Positions 18,370-27,340 of a stretch of DNA of 64,000 nt are shown piece after piece. A program made the translations under genes and the position numbers. Position 1 is the first letter of the stretch, and each line of letters starts with the position of its first letter. A model generated the notes under the pieces. The model made no database searches. It had not been told where the DNA came from and saw only the letters and a program-made list of their open reading frames with translations. This stretch comes from an uncultured Elusimicrobia bacterium (GTDB lineage Bacteria > Elusimicrobiota > Elusimicrobia > Elusimicrobiales > Elusimicrobiaceae): NCBI GenBank assembly GCA_945913025.1, contig CAMECJ010000001.1, positions 1 to 64,000 of the forward strand, given 5' to 3'.

Positions 18370-18885
18370 TTAGAATCGTCCGTTGACGAAAATCATGGCG
18401 GGGAACCAGCCGTTTTCGGCGATGTTTAAAATTCCCACTTGAAGGCCGTCAATCGTTTTGGCATAATTTACAAAACCCAACTGTAAACCGTTTGCGTATT
18501 CGGCTTGGTTGAAGAACCCAAACTGCAGGCCCGTCAGTTCCTGGCGGTTCATGTTCACAATCCCTAACTGCGCGCCTTGCATCATTTCGGATTTGGTGAG
18601 TATTGCCAGCTGCGCACCGCGCACTTCGTTGGCCATGCTGATTACCCACGCCATGCTTACGCCGTTCAGTTCGTATTCCGTTTGGGAAAATAGCAGGTCA
18701 AGCTGAACGCCCGTTACGCTTGCGGAGGTGGAACCGATGCCAAAGTCGATACCCGTGATGTCTTGCGTGTTGGGCGGCGTGGCAATAGCTGTTTGGTTCC
18801 ACAAAGAAAGTTTCAATACCCCCGTGTCAGCCGCGGCGGGAAAAGCGACGCAGAGCAGCGATGCCAAAACCGCTAATTTTTTCAT
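18370..18885 (-). CDS. Secreted surface-repeat protein, paralogue 2
   Basis: 171 residues with a signal peptide (MKKLAVLASLLCVAFPAAA), sharing with its neighbour TGVLKLSLW, ITGIDFGIGS and the terminal FVNGRF. It has one extra repeat unit inserted (GVSMAWVISMANEV and GAQLAILTKSE). GGAGGAG precedes the ATG. The pair arose by tandem duplication and the two are likely coexpressed, 47 bases apart. Confidence 0.75.
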   Translation of the reverse strand: MKKLAVLASLLCVAFPAAADTGVLKLSLWNQTAIATPPNTQDITGIDFGIGSTSASVTGVQLDLLFSQTEYELNGVSMAWVISMANEVRGAQLAILTKSEMMQGAQLGIVNMNRQELTGLQFGFFNQAEYANGLQLGFVNYAKTIDGLQVGILNIAENGWFPAMIFVNGRF

Positions 18886-18962
18886 AAAAACTCCTCCTGT
18901 TTAATCCAATACTTATACATTGTAGCAGTTTTACACGCTTTTAAAGTGGTAAAATATAATTA

Positions 18963-20465
18963 ATGAAAATAAACTTGATTTCCTTCAACCCGTTGGCCGC
19001 CGACGCCGCGGGGAACGCCCGTAAAGCGGCGGAAATTTTACACGCGCCCGCGCCTGAGGCGGATTTGTTCGTATTCCCCGAGGCCGCCTTGTGCGGGTGC
19101 CCGTTGTTTGATTTGTTTGACGACAAACGTCTTTGCGCGCAAAATCTCGCCGTATTAAAAGAACTTGCCAAAGAGACAAAAAACTCCGCCTGCGTGTTGG
19201 GGTATGCGGACCGTCAGTCCGGCCAAAGCGTATCCGCAGCGGCGTTTATATATAAAGGGAAGATTACAAAAATTTTTGATACCGAAACAGTTTTGTTTAA
19301 CGGTAAAAAATTGCAGATTTCATTAGAGGACCCGCAAAACGCGCCGGCCGATCCGGACGCGGATGCCGTCATTTTCCTGTTGGCGCGTCCTTATCAAAAA
19401 GGGAATATCGCATCGCGTTTGGAAGCGCTTAAAAAGTTTGCCAAGAAAAACGCTGTTCCCGCTTTGCTGTGCAACTTATTAGGCGGAGGCGACGGAATGA
19501 TTTTTGACGGACTTTGCGCGATGGCCGGTAAACAAGGGGCGTTGGTGTTTTGTTCGGAGCTCTTTTGCGAGAAGGTCCATACGGTGGATTTGGAGAAAAA
19601 ATACACGCCCGTTTCCTATCAAACACCCGTTTTACAGGAACTGCTGGACGCACTTGTGTTCGGTCTGCGCGATTACGTGCATAAAAGCGGAGCCGACAAA
19701 GTGGTATTCGGCGTCAGCGGCGGCATCGATTCGGCGTTTACGGCTGCGCTGGCGGCGCGGGCGCTTGGCGGGGAAAGCGTATACTGCGTGTCGCTCCAGT
19801 CGTATGCTACGAGCGATTTAAGCAAAAGTCTGGCCGGACGGCTGGCCGTTACGCTGGGAGTCAATTTGGAAGAAGTGGGCGTCCGGCCCGTATTGGACTC
19901 CGTCAAAGAAGCGTTATCCCATATCGTATCCCACCCCAAGGACGCCACGGCGCAGGAACTGCAATCCCGCCTTCGCACGGTTATTTTGGCGGCTTTGGCG
20001 GGAGAATATAATGCGATGCTGATTTCAACGGATGATAAAAGCGAAAACTCCGTCGGATCTGTGGTGCTGTACGGCGACGCGGGGGGCTGTTTGCAGCCGT
20101 TGGGGGATTTGTATAAAACGGAAATTTACGAGCTGGCCGAGTACCTGAATAAAGACGGCGAGCTGATTCCGTACGGCATTATCGAACGCGCACCGACCTC
20201 GGAACTCTCTCCCAACCAAAAGGACGAGGATTTTCTGCCGCCGTATGCGGTACTGGATAAAATCTTGCAGGGGTATCTGGAGGACGGCTTGACAGCGGAG
20301 GAAATCGTTAAAAAATTCCGCATTAAAAAAGAAACGGTCCTTGATGTATTAACTCGCGTCAACCGCGCCGATTTAAAACGCCGCCAAACCGCGCCCTGCC
20401 TGCAGGTGTCGTCCAATTCGTGCGTGTCGGCGGTAAGGCCCGTAATTAAGAAAATCAACTTATAA
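18963..20465 (+). CDS. nadE: NAD synthetase with degenerate glutaminase-like domain
   Basis: 500 residues. The C-terminal synthetase domain is intact: VVFGVSGGIDSAFTAALAARAL with the ATP pyrophosphatase loop, LISTDDKSENSVGSVVLYGD, and APTSELSPNQKDEDFLPPY. It makes NAD from deamido-NAD. The N-terminal 230 residues are the nitrilase-like ammonia-channel domain: the Glu of FPEAALCG (residue 40) is kept, but the catalytic ICED element aligns with SLED (120-123), replacing the nucleophilic Cys with Leu, and the conserved Lys region reads FDTETVLF. The enzyme may thus use free ammonia. TAAAAT lies 7 bases before the ATG and there is no ribosome binding site. Confidence 0.93.
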   Translation: MKINLISFNPLAADAAGNARKAAEILHAPAPEADLFVFPEAALCGCPLFDLFDDKRLCAQNLAVLKELAKETKNSACVLGYADRQSGQSVSAAAFIYKGKITKIFDTETVLFNGKKLQISLEDPQNAPADPDADAVIFLLARPYQKGNIASRLEALKKFAKKNAVPALLCNLLGGGDGMIFDGLCAMAGKQGALVFCSELFCEKVHTVDLEKKYTPVSYQTPVLQELLDALVFGLRDYVHKSGADKVVFGVSGGIDSAFTAALAARALGGESVYCVSLQSYATSDLSKSLAGRLAVTLGVNLEEVGVRPVLDSVKEALSHIVSHPKDATAQELQSRLRTVILAALAGEYNAMLISTDDKSENSVGSVVLYGDAGGCLQPLGDLYKTEIYELAEYLNKDGELIPYGIIERAPTSELSPNQKDEDFLPPYAVLDKILQGYLEDGLTAEEIVKKFRIKKETVLDVLTRVNRADLKRRQTAPCLQVSSNSCVSAVRPVIKKINL

Positions 20466-20531
20466 AATATCGGGCCGGCGTGCGGTTGTGTCCGCCGTTA
20501 TAATCCGCGCGTTTTTTGCTAAAATATATGT

Positions 20532-21026
20532 ATGAACGAAAATTCTATGTACCGTGATTATGACGTTCCGCAAGATTTGCAATTTAAAACCGCCGACATT
20601 CTGCGCATGGGCGGGCTGGATTGTTCTTCCCAAATCAGTCCGAAATATTTGGAAGATATTTTTACCGCGCCCAATAAAATCGTTAAAGCGGAGGTAACGC
20701 TTTCTTTTTCGGTAGCGAGTAAAGAAATTTTAGTCCGCGGGTCCGTCAGCGGCGAACGCGAAGTGCAGTGCGCCCGTTGTCTAAAAACGGTCAAGCAGGC
20801 TTTTTCTGAAGAATTTTTGGAAACATATAGCAACAAATTAGAAATAATTGATATAATGTATCTTGTACGGCAAACGCTGGCGTTGACCGAAGAAATTCGT
20901 TTTCTTTGTTCGCCCGATTGCAAGGGATTGTGCCCGAAATGCGGGCAGGATTTAAATGCCGCAGCGTGTGATTGCAAGCCGGACAATTTGTCGCCTTTCG
21001 CCGAGCTGAAAGGAAAATTTAAGTAA
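20532..21026 (+). CDS. yceD: YceD/DUF177 family protein
   Basis: 164 residues. The DUF177 pattern is seen in VRGSVSGEREVQCARCLK and the C-terminal Cys motifs CSPDCKGLCPKCGQDLNAAACDC, which probably bind zinc. The family is linked to 23S rRNA accumulation and almost always precedes rpmF, as here (39 bases). TAAAAT lies 6 bases before the ATG with no ribosome binding site. Confidence 0.85.
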   Translation: MNENSMYRDYDVPQDLQFKTADILRMGGLDCSSQISPKYLEDIFTAPNKIVKAEVTLSFSVASKEILVRGSVSGEREVQCARCLKTVKQAFSEEFLETYSNKLEIIDIMYLVRQTLALTEEIRFLCSPDCKGLCPKCGQDLNAAACDCKPDNLSPFAELKGKFK

Positions 21027-21065
21027 TCGTTCCGGTTTTTGCCGGAATAAACAGGAGTATTTCAA

Positions 21066-21272
21066 ATGCCGAATCCGAAGAAAAAACACACTCGTTCCCG
21101 CCGGGATATGAGAAGATCCCACAATTCCGGGGTGGAGGTTCCGCAGCTCGTGGCCTGCCCGAACTGCAAATCTCCCAGACTGCCTCATAACGTCTGCCCT
21201 GCCTGCGGTTTCTATAAAGACAGAGTGGTTGTAGCCCAAAAAGCTAAAACCGAAGAACCCGAAACGAAATAA
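21066..21272 (+). CDS. rpmF: 50S ribosomal protein L32
   Basis: 68 residues. MPNPKKKHTRSRRDMRRSH at the N-terminus and the zinc-ribbon pairs CPNCKS and CPACGFYK are diagnostic. AGGAG precedes the ATG. Followed by plsX 8 bases later, the usual arrangement linking ribosome and lipid synthesis. Confidence 0.97.
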   Translation: MPNPKKKHTRSRRDMRRSHNSGVEVPQLVACPNCKSPRLPHNVCPACGFYKDRVVVAQKAKTEEPETK

Positions 21273-21280
21273 CATCCGTT

Positions 21281-22324
21281 ATGAAAATAGCCTTGGACGC
21301 CTTAGGCGGAGATTTCGGCGCAAAACCCAACGTGTTGGGGGCTTTGAAAGCCGTCAAGAACCTTGACTTGGAGGTCATCTTGGTGGGGGACGAGGCCGTC
21401 TTGCGCCGCGAGTTAAGCGCATTGGGATACGCGAACGTGCCGGAAAAAATTTCCGTCGTTCACGCACCCGATACCATTGATATGGGCGCGGAACCCGCAA
21501 AGGAATGCCGCAACAAAAAAGGCGCCAGCATTGTGGTATGCGCGAACCTGGTCCGCAAGGGCCAGGCGGACGCGTTTGTATCTGCCGGACATTCCGGTGC
21601 GGCTATGGTGGCGGCTTTATTCGGTATGGGGCGCATCAAAGGCGTTCAGCGTCCGGCCATTGCCACGCCTATGCCCACCTATAAAGGCGTCAGCCTCCTT
21701 TTGGACGGCGGCGCCAATGCCGACTGTAAACCCATTCACCTGCTGCAATTTGCGGTAATGGGTTCGGCGTATATGCAAAAAGTGTTTGATATTCCGGCTC
21801 CGTCCGTGGGTATTTTGTCTATCGGCGAAGAGGAAACAAAAGGCAACTTTCTCGTCAAACATACCATTCCGCATATGCGCGATATCGGCGTAAATTTTAA
21901 AGGCACCGTGGAAGGACGCGACGTAAACACCGGCGAAACGGACGTCATCGTTTGCGACGGATTCGTCGGCAACATTGTGCTGAAAATGGCCGAAGGCCTC
22001 GCCAAAACGATGATCAAGATGATTAAACGCGAGGTTAAAAAACGGCCGCTCGCCCTCTTGGGCGCGCTCCTGTCCAAAAGCGCGTTTAAGGCAGTAAAAG
22101 ACCATACCAATCCCGACTGCTACGGCGGCGCGCCGCTGGTGGGGGTAAACGGGGTGGCTATCATCGCGCACGGCAAATCGAACGATTTTGCCATTTACAA
22201 CGCCATTAAAACGGCGGCGCGGTTGGTGGAAAAAGATTTTATCGGCGACGTGGCCGCCAAAATGGCCGCGTTGAAACCGACCTTTGACCTGATTGAGCAG
22301 GAAATTCATCAGGAGGATTTATAA
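21281..22324 (+). CDS. plsX: Phosphate acyltransferase PlsX
   Basis: 347 residues. ALDALGGDFGAKPNVLGA, FVSAGHSGAAMVAALFGMGRI and the C-terminal YGGAPLVGVNGVAIIAHGKS are family signatures. It forms acyl-phosphate from acyl-ACP for phospholipid synthesis. Its stop overlaps the fabG start by one base, indicating coupling. Confidence 0.96.
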   Translation: MKIALDALGGDFGAKPNVLGALKAVKNLDLEVILVGDEAVLRRELSALGYANVPEKISVVHAPDTIDMGAEPAKECRNKKGASIVVCANLVRKGQADAFVSAGHSGAAMVAALFGMGRIKGVQRPAIATPMPTYKGVSLLLDGGANADCKPIHLLQFAVMGSAYMQKVFDIPAPSVGILSIGEEETKGNFLVKHTIPHMRDIGVNFKGTVEGRDVNTGETDVIVCDGFVGNIVLKMAEGLAKTMIKMIKREVKKRPLALLGALLSKSAFKAVKDHTNPDCYGGAPLVGVNGVAIIAHGKSNDFAIYNAIKTAARLVEKDFIGDVAAKMAALKPTFDLIEQEIHQEDL

Positions 22325-23064
22325 TGGATTTCAAAGGTAAAAACGTAATGATTACCGGCGCGACGCGTGGCATCGGCCTTGCCTTGGCTGAAGCGTTTGC
22401 TGCGGCCGGAGCCAACTTGGCCGTGTGCGGTACGCACGAAGAAGCGTTAAAATCCGCCGCCGAAAAATTGGCGGGTTTCGGCGTGAAGGTGTATACGCAA
22501 AAAGTTAATGTCTCCCGTGCGGAAGATTGCGACGCGTTTGTTGCAAACGCGGTGAAAGAATTAGGCTCTTTGGACGTACTCGTCAACAACGCGGGCATTA
22601 CGAAAGATAATTTAACCGTACGCATGAGCGAGCAAGATTGGGACGACGTCATTGCCGTCAACTTGAAAGGCACTTTTTTGATGTCCAAAGCCGCGTTAAA
22701 AGTAATGTTTAAAAAAAGAAGCGGCAGCATTGTCAACATTTCTTCCGTGGTGGGGGAAATGGGCAACCCCGGCCAGGCCAACTATGTGGCCAGCAAAGCG
22801 GGCATTATCGGGCTGACGAAAACGCTTGCCAAGGAATTTGGCTCGCGCAACGTGCGCGTAAATGCCGTAGCCCCCGGGTTTGTGCAAACGGCTATGACGG
22901 ACGCTTTGCCTGAAGACGTAAAAGAGAAGGCACTGGAAAACGTGCCGCTTAAAAGATTTGCCACAACGCAGGATATCGCCAAGGCAGTTATGTTCTTGGC
23001 CAGCGAAGACGCCTCGTACATTACGGGGCACGTTCTCGCCGTCAACGGCGGGCTTTATATATAG
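22324..23064 (+). CDS. fabG: 3-oxoacyl-ACP reductase
   Basis: 246 residues, a short-chain dehydrogenase: NADP-binding TGATRGIGLALAEAF, VNNAGITKD, catalytic Ser in NISSVVG and YVASKAG (YxxxK), and VAPGFVQTAMT. It performs the first reduction of fatty-acid elongation. AGGAGG lies upstream within plsX. Located between plsX and acpP as in many bacteria. Confidence 0.96.
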   Translation: MDFKGKNVMITGATRGIGLALAEAFAAAGANLAVCGTHEEALKSAAEKLAGFGVKVYTQKVNVSRAEDCDAFVANAVKELGSLDVLVNNAGITKDNLTVRMSEQDWDDVIAVNLKGTFLMSKAALKVMFKKRSGSIVNISSVVGEMGNPGQANYVASKAGIIGLTKTLAKEFGSRNVRVNAVAPGFVQTAMTDALPEDVKEKALENVPLKRFATTQDIAKAVMFLASEDASYITGHVLAVNGGLYI

Positions 23065-23115
23065 ATTTACTTAATGTAAACAAGGGTAAGCCCTTTTAAA
23101 TTACGGAGGACTAAA

Positions 23116-23361
23116 ATGTCTGTAGAAAACGTGCAAGAAAGAGTTAAAAATATCATTGTGGAACAGTTGGGCGTAGAAGCCGATCAGGTAAAACCGGAAG
23201 CCCAATTCGTCAACGATTTGGGCGCTGATTCCTTGGACACGGTGGAACTCATTATGGCTTTGGAAGAAGAATTCGACGTTGAAATTCCGGATGAAAAAGC
23301 CGAAAAAATCAAAACCGTAGGCGAAGCTATCGAATACATTGAACAGAACGCCAAAAAATAA
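23116..23361 (+). CDS. acpP: Acyl carrier protein
   Basis: 81 residues, acidic. The phosphopantetheine attachment Ser is in [25 protein letters not shown] precedes the ATG. It carries the growing acyl chain for FabG and PlsX encoded upstream. Confidence 0.97.
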   Translation: MSVENVQERVKNIIVEQLGVEADQVKPEAQFVNDLGADSLDTVELIMALEEEFDVEIPDEKAEKIKTVGEAIEYIEQNAKK

Positions 23362-23367
23362 ATAAAA

Positions 23368-24033
23368 GTGTACACGGATATAGAAAATATCATCGGGTAC
23401 CGCTTTGGAAACAAAGACATTTTAAAGGAAGCACTCACTCACAAGTCCTACGCAGGAGAACACAGAAGCTCCAAACACAACGAGCGGCTGGAATTTCTGG
23501 GGGACAGCATATTAGGAGCCATTGTTGCGGATTATATCTACAACAAATGCCCTCACGTGGAAGAGGGAGTGCTTTCTAAAATAAAATCAAATTTGGTTTC
23601 ACGGCGGAACTTGTATTTGTGGGGCAAAAAGCTGGACTTAGGCAAATATATGAGCTTGGGTCACGGCGAGCTGGCCACCGGCGGAAGGGAGCGCGATAGT
23701 ATTATCTCCAATGCGGTGGAAGCCGTGATCGGTGCCGTTTATTTGGACGGTGGATATCTGGCAGCCGAAGCTGTTATTTTGCCGTGGGTTAAAACGCAGG
23801 CCCTCACACAAGATGTGCGGGATTTTAAGAGCCTTTTGCAGGAACACCTACAAAAACGCGGTCCCGAAACGCCCGTCTATGAAGTAGTCCAAACCGTCGG
23901 CCCTGAACATGATAAAACATTTACTGTGCGTGTCAGCCTGACGGGCAAAGAGCTGGGCATCGGCAAAGGCCATAACAAAAAAATGGCAGAACAAGCCGCA
24001 GCCCAAAACGCTTTTGAGCGTATGAAAAAATAG
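23368..24033 (+). CDS. rnc: Ribonuclease III
   Basis: 221 residues from a GTG start 6 bases after acpP. The catalytic signature HNERLEFLGDSILGAIVADYIY, ESNAVEAVIGA-like SNAVEAVIGAVYLDGG, and a C-terminal double-stranded-RNA-binding domain (KSLLQEHLQKRG ... NKKMAEQAAAQNAFERM) are present. It processes rRNA and structured transcripts. The acpP-rnc pairing is conserved. Confidence 0.96.
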   Translation: MYTDIENIIGYRFGNKDILKEALTHKSYAGEHRSSKHNERLEFLGDSILGAIVADYIYNKCPHVEEGVLSKIKSNLVSRRNLYLWGKKLDLGKYMSLGHGELATGGRERDSIISNAVEAVIGAVYLDGGYLAAEAVILPWVKTQALTQDVRDFKSLLQEHLQKRGPETPVYEVVQTVGPEHDKTFTVRVSLTGKELGIGKGHNKKMAEQAAAQNAFERMKK

Positions 24034-24050
24034 TTTAGCGGGAGAAGAAT

Positions 24051-25835
24051 ATGTTTTCGTCAAAGAAGACCCCTGCTGGGAAATCAGCTTTTCAACCGGA
24101 GAACAACGTTCCGGTTAAGGCTGTTTCCGCTTTGACGAAAAATCCGCTTATTTTATTGGGCGTGGTCGCCGCGGTGCCGGTGCTGATTATGTTGGCGTTC
24201 ACGTTTAAGAGCGGTTACTCTCCGTCCGGCCGGAAAGGGAAAATGGAGAAAATCGTTGTCGTAAGGACACCTATCGAAATCGCCGATGCGGCCACTGAAG
24301 CCTTGCAAAAAGGCGATACGGAAGGTTTCTTGGATATTTTAAATAACGAAGTCCGTTCTAACATCAATATAGTAAACAGCAAAGGGGATACGCTTCTGTT
24401 GGCCGCTACTACGTTTGGTAATCTGGAAGCCGTGCAACAGCTTATTTTGGCGGGCGCGGACGTAAATAAGAAGAACGCATTTACTAGAGATACTGCTCTT
24501 TTACGCAGCCTGTATGGAGATAATTCGGAAATTACCCGCCTGCTCGTTTATTCCGGTGCAGATATTAATGCCAAAAATAATTATAATCATTCCCCGATGT
24601 TTTTGGCACTTGAGAAAGGAAAGGGGGAATTTATTGATTTGTTTTTAACAAGCGGCGTCAAAGAAGGGCTCAGCACGGACTATCTGTTACGCGCAACCGC
24701 CAAAAAAAATCCCGTGGGCGTACTGGCTATGCTTAAAGGCGGGATTGATCCTAACGTAAAAAACGCCAAAGGCAATACGCCGCTGATTATTTCGGCCTCT
24801 TTGGGAGATTTGAACAGCGTGCGTTCGCTTCTTGCATACCGTGCAGACGTCAATGCCGTAAATAACGACGGAAATACCCCGCTGATTTATGCCGCGCGTT
24901 ATAACCATCCCGAAGTGGTGCGCGAACTGTTAAAACCCCAGACGTTGCAGGCGCCCATCGATGTAAACGCCCAAAATAACTTGGGTCAAACAGCTTTGTA
25001 TTGGGCCGCTTCTAAAGGATATGATAAAGTGGTGCGCCGCTTGCTGGCCGCGGGGGCCGATTCCACCCTGCCCGCCAAAAACGGGCAGCTGCCTTACGCT
25101 GTGGCGCAGAAAAATAACCGTACCAAGGTGCTGCCGCTGTTTGAACAGAGTTTAACCGAGATTAAAAACGCCGTAATCGAAGAAGATAACGCCGCCCTGA
25201 TTGCGCAGGCCAAAGCCGAAGGGCGCGACATTTCTTCCTTGACCGAAACTCCGGAGGAAGAGGTAACAGATGCAGACATTTTTAAAGCCGCCGAAAAAGG
25301 CGATGTGGATCTGGCGCGGCGCGTAGTGGAGGCCAACAAAGCCGTATTGTGGGATAAAAATGCGTCGGGCGATTCTCCGCTTTTGGTGGCGGTGGAAAAC
25401 GGACATGCCGACATGGTGGATTTTTTAGTTAATAACGGCGCGCGCTTGTTTGAAGCTTCTGCCAAAGGCAATGTATTTCATATTGCCGTGAAAGCGCAGA
25501 ACTTGGAAATGCTGAAGCATTTGGTCCAACTTTCCCGTCAAGACGGCCGCTTGGCGATGATGCTTGAATATAAGACGGTTCCGCCTAAAGAATCGCAAAT
25601 TGCGGGAACGCTTTCTCCGCTTGGTTTTGCCGCGCTTGATTGCAATAAAGAAATATACGATTATTTAATTTCCGTCGGTGCGCGCCCTGGCGTCCGCCAG
25701 ACGACGCCTAACCTGCTCGGGTTTGTATCTCCCGCGGATTTAATGGCCAAATGTAAAGCCAAGCCTGCGGCGGCTAAGGCGCTCAAAGCTCCTGCCCAGT
25801 CTCCTGCCAAAAAAACAACGGCTAAAAAACGCTGA
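24051..25835 (+). CDS. Membrane-anchored ankyrin-repeat protein
   Basis: 594 residues. After a 30-residue polar N-terminus there is one membrane helix (NPLILLGVVAAVPVLIMLAF, about 31-50), then roughly ten ankyrin repeats in two blocks (about 75-350 and 405-560), with typical GDTLLLAATTFGNLEAVQQLILAGADVN and GNTPLIISASLGDLNSVRSLL units, and a Lys/Ala/Pro-rich C-terminus. The repeats probably face the periplasm, binding an unknown protein. It follows rnc by 17 bases with AGAAG upstream, and a terminator follows. Confidence 0.88.
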   Translation: MFSSKKTPAGKSAFQPENNVPVKAVSALTKNPLILLGVVAAVPVLIMLAFTFKSGYSPSGRKGKMEKIVVVRTPIEIADAATEALQKGDTEGFLDILNNEVRSNINIVNSKGDTLLLAATTFGNLEAVQQLILAGADVNKKNAFTRDTALLRSLYGDNSEITRLLVYSGADINAKNNYNHSPMFLALEKGKGEFIDLFLTSGVKEGLSTDYLLRATAKKNPVGVLAMLKGGIDPNVKNAKGNTPLIISASLGDLNSVRSLLAYRADVNAVNNDGNTPLIYAARYNHPEVVRELLKPQTLQAPIDVNAQNNLGQTALYWAASKGYDKVVRRLLAAGADSTLPAKNGQLPYAVAQKNNRTKVLPLFEQSLTEIKNAVIEEDNAALIAQAKAEGRDISSLTETPEEEVTDADIFKAAEKGDVDLARRVVEANKAVLWDKNASGDSPLLVAVENGHADMVDFLVNNGARLFEASAKGNVFHIAVKAQNLEMLKHLVQLSRQDGRLAMMLEYKTVPPKESQIAGTLSPLGFAALDCNKEIYDYLISVGARPGVRQTTPNLLGFVSPADLMAKCKAKPAAAKALKAPAQSPAKKTTAKKR

Positions 25836-25850
25836 TTTATTCAGATGACG

Positions 25851-25880
25851 AGCTGCCGCCCTATAAGACGGCAGCTTTTT
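25851..25880 (+). terminator. Terminator after the ankyrin gene
   Basis: An AGCTGCCG/CGGCAGCT stem with a 10-base loop and TTTTT. Confidence 0.85.
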
Positions 25881-25932
25881 AAATGTCATTCTCAATTATT
25901 GTGTTTGGGGCGTTTCTAAAAGGGGTAGTTGT

Positions 25933-26940
25933 ATGAAAAAAATAGTATTATGGGGATTATGTATCCTTTTTATTCCGGTTGTTAACGCCCAAGAGCAGGT
26001 TTTGGAGCAGACGACTGTTCGCCGCGCCGGCCCGTATGCGGTCCGTCAGCAATACAGCGGAATTTTGCCTTATATCATTTTTCAGGGAAAACGATCCGTT
26101 ACGGTTTATCCGCAGGCGGATTTTGATTCTCCTTTTGACCAAATTGTGTGGACGGAAAAAACTTTTTCCGCCGTGCGCCGTTCGCAAGAAATTGCATATT
26201 ACTATTTAGTATCCGGCTGGAACGCATGGCGTGCGGCGGCCAACGCATATCTGCCCAAGAAATACCGTCTGCCGCAGCTCTCTTTTACTTTGGCGGACGA
26301 TATGTCTCTTGGCGGTGTAACGGGCGATGAGGAAAACTCTATTTTTCTTTACTTATCTGTTCACTTTCCATCGACTCATATTAACCGTGCAGGGAGGTAT
26401 TCGCCCTTAGGCAACCAGATTGAATTAGTTTTGCCCATGCACCTGCTTACATACTTATCGTTTACGGATACGGACCCTTTCCGGCGTGCCTTAATGGAAG
26501 GGGAATACCGCAATATGATTTGTAATGTGTCGGCGGGGCCTAATGATTATTGGGATCAGCTCACTTTACAGGGAACATCGTTGGAGGCTGTCCGTTGGCA
26601 CAACCGCTATCGTCCGCTTGCAGAAAAGGAAGAAAAATGTTTGGACGAATTGGCCGCCCTGCCTGCTAAAGACTGGGTTTATAAAGGTCCTTTTGCGATG
26701 AATAATCAGCATACCATGACGCACGAATGGGGGCACTTTTTTGGTTTTGGGCATATCGATAATTCGATTATGGCAACCGGCCAACTGAGAGATTTTGGCC
26801 TTGTAACGCCGCTGAAAGAGGACGGTCTTCGCTTGGCCACCTTGGTTTGTTATCATCATAATGAGCAAGCCGGAAAAGAAGTTTGTATTCCCCGCGAACA
26901 ACCCGCTAAACCGAAAAAACCGCAAATGACTTCAAAATAA
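25933..26940 (+). CDS. Secreted metzincin-like zinc metalloprotease
   Basis: 335 residues with a signal peptide (about 1-19, FIPVVNAQ). The full metzincin zinc motif HEWGHFFGFGH (HExxHxxGxxH, residues 264-274) is present, with a likely Met-turn soon after in NSIMATG. Upstream is a roughly 240-residue domain without recognisable motif. Cys residues (CNVSAG, KCLDEL, LVCYHH, VCIPRE) may form disulfides. GGGG lies ahead of the ATG. Substrate unknown; secretion to the periplasm or beyond is inferred from the signal peptide. It does not match a named metzincin subfamily that I recognise. Confidence 0.8.
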   Translation: MKKIVLWGLCILFIPVVNAQEQVLEQTTVRRAGPYAVRQQYSGILPYIIFQGKRSVTVYPQADFDSPFDQIVWTEKTFSAVRRSQEIAYYYLVSGWNAWRAAANAYLPKKYRLPQLSFTLADDMSLGGVTGDEENSIFLYLSVHFPSTHINRAGRYSPLGNQIELVLPMHLLTYLSFTDTDPFRRALMEGEYRNMICNVSAGPNDYWDQLTLQGTSLEAVRWHNRYRPLAEKEEKCLDELAALPAKDWVYKGPFAMNNQHTMTHEWGHFFGFGHIDNSIMATGQLRDFGLVTPLKEDGLRLATLVCYHHNEQAGKEVCIPREQPAKPKKPQMTSK

Positions 26941-27009
26941 AAACTTACCTATTTGGGTTTGTTTCATCTCAACGCTTACCCAATCGCATCATTTTTTATG
27001 CTTCCTGCG

Positions 27010-27180
27010 TTATTGCGGAACCACCCCTAGCGTTATTGCGGAATCACTCCCCTATCGTCATTCCGAAAGCACCCTTTAGGTCATTCCGGAATCACTCACA
27101 GGGTCATTCCGGAGGGTCGTAATCCGGGATCTGTTGTTTTTTAATACTCATCCCGTAGTGTGTCTGGACGGGATCTCCCG
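27010..27180. repeat. Degenerate tandem array of about 23-base units, locus 1
   Basis: Units begin at 27010, 27033, 27058, 27081 and 27104 (periods 23, 25, 23, 23), each starting TCATTCCGGAA or TTATTGCGGAA. A distal module, AATCCGGGATCTGTTGTTTT, follows, then CATCCCGTAG and ACGGGATCTCCCG. Related arrays are at 42610 and 51437. No gene is present between 26941 and 27340. Confidence 0.8.
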
Positions 27181-27278
27181 CTTTTTTGTTGTCGTCCATT
27201 CATTCGCAACATAACTAAAACAATGAGGCTCAACGAATCAAGTGAGCGCGGACAAGCTCCGCCGGCACTCGCTGAATC

Positions 27279-27308
27279 TTGACTTCCGTTTTTTTTTTTT
27301 GATACAGT
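27279..27308 (+). promoter_or_regulatory. T-tract promoter, copy B (12 T), upstream of the orphan secreted protein
   Basis: TTGACT (27279-27284), TCCG, 12 T (27289-27300), GA, then TACAGT (27303-27308): spacer 18. It is preceded by the same GCCGGCACTCGCTG sequence as copy C. Confidence 0.65.
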
Positions 27309-27340
27309 AAAGCAAAGACCCTATATACGGGAGGTATTTT

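Noticed and set aside
27010-27120. Tandem units considered as a CRISPR array
   Set aside because: There is no spacer between the 23-base units, and no cas genes are present.
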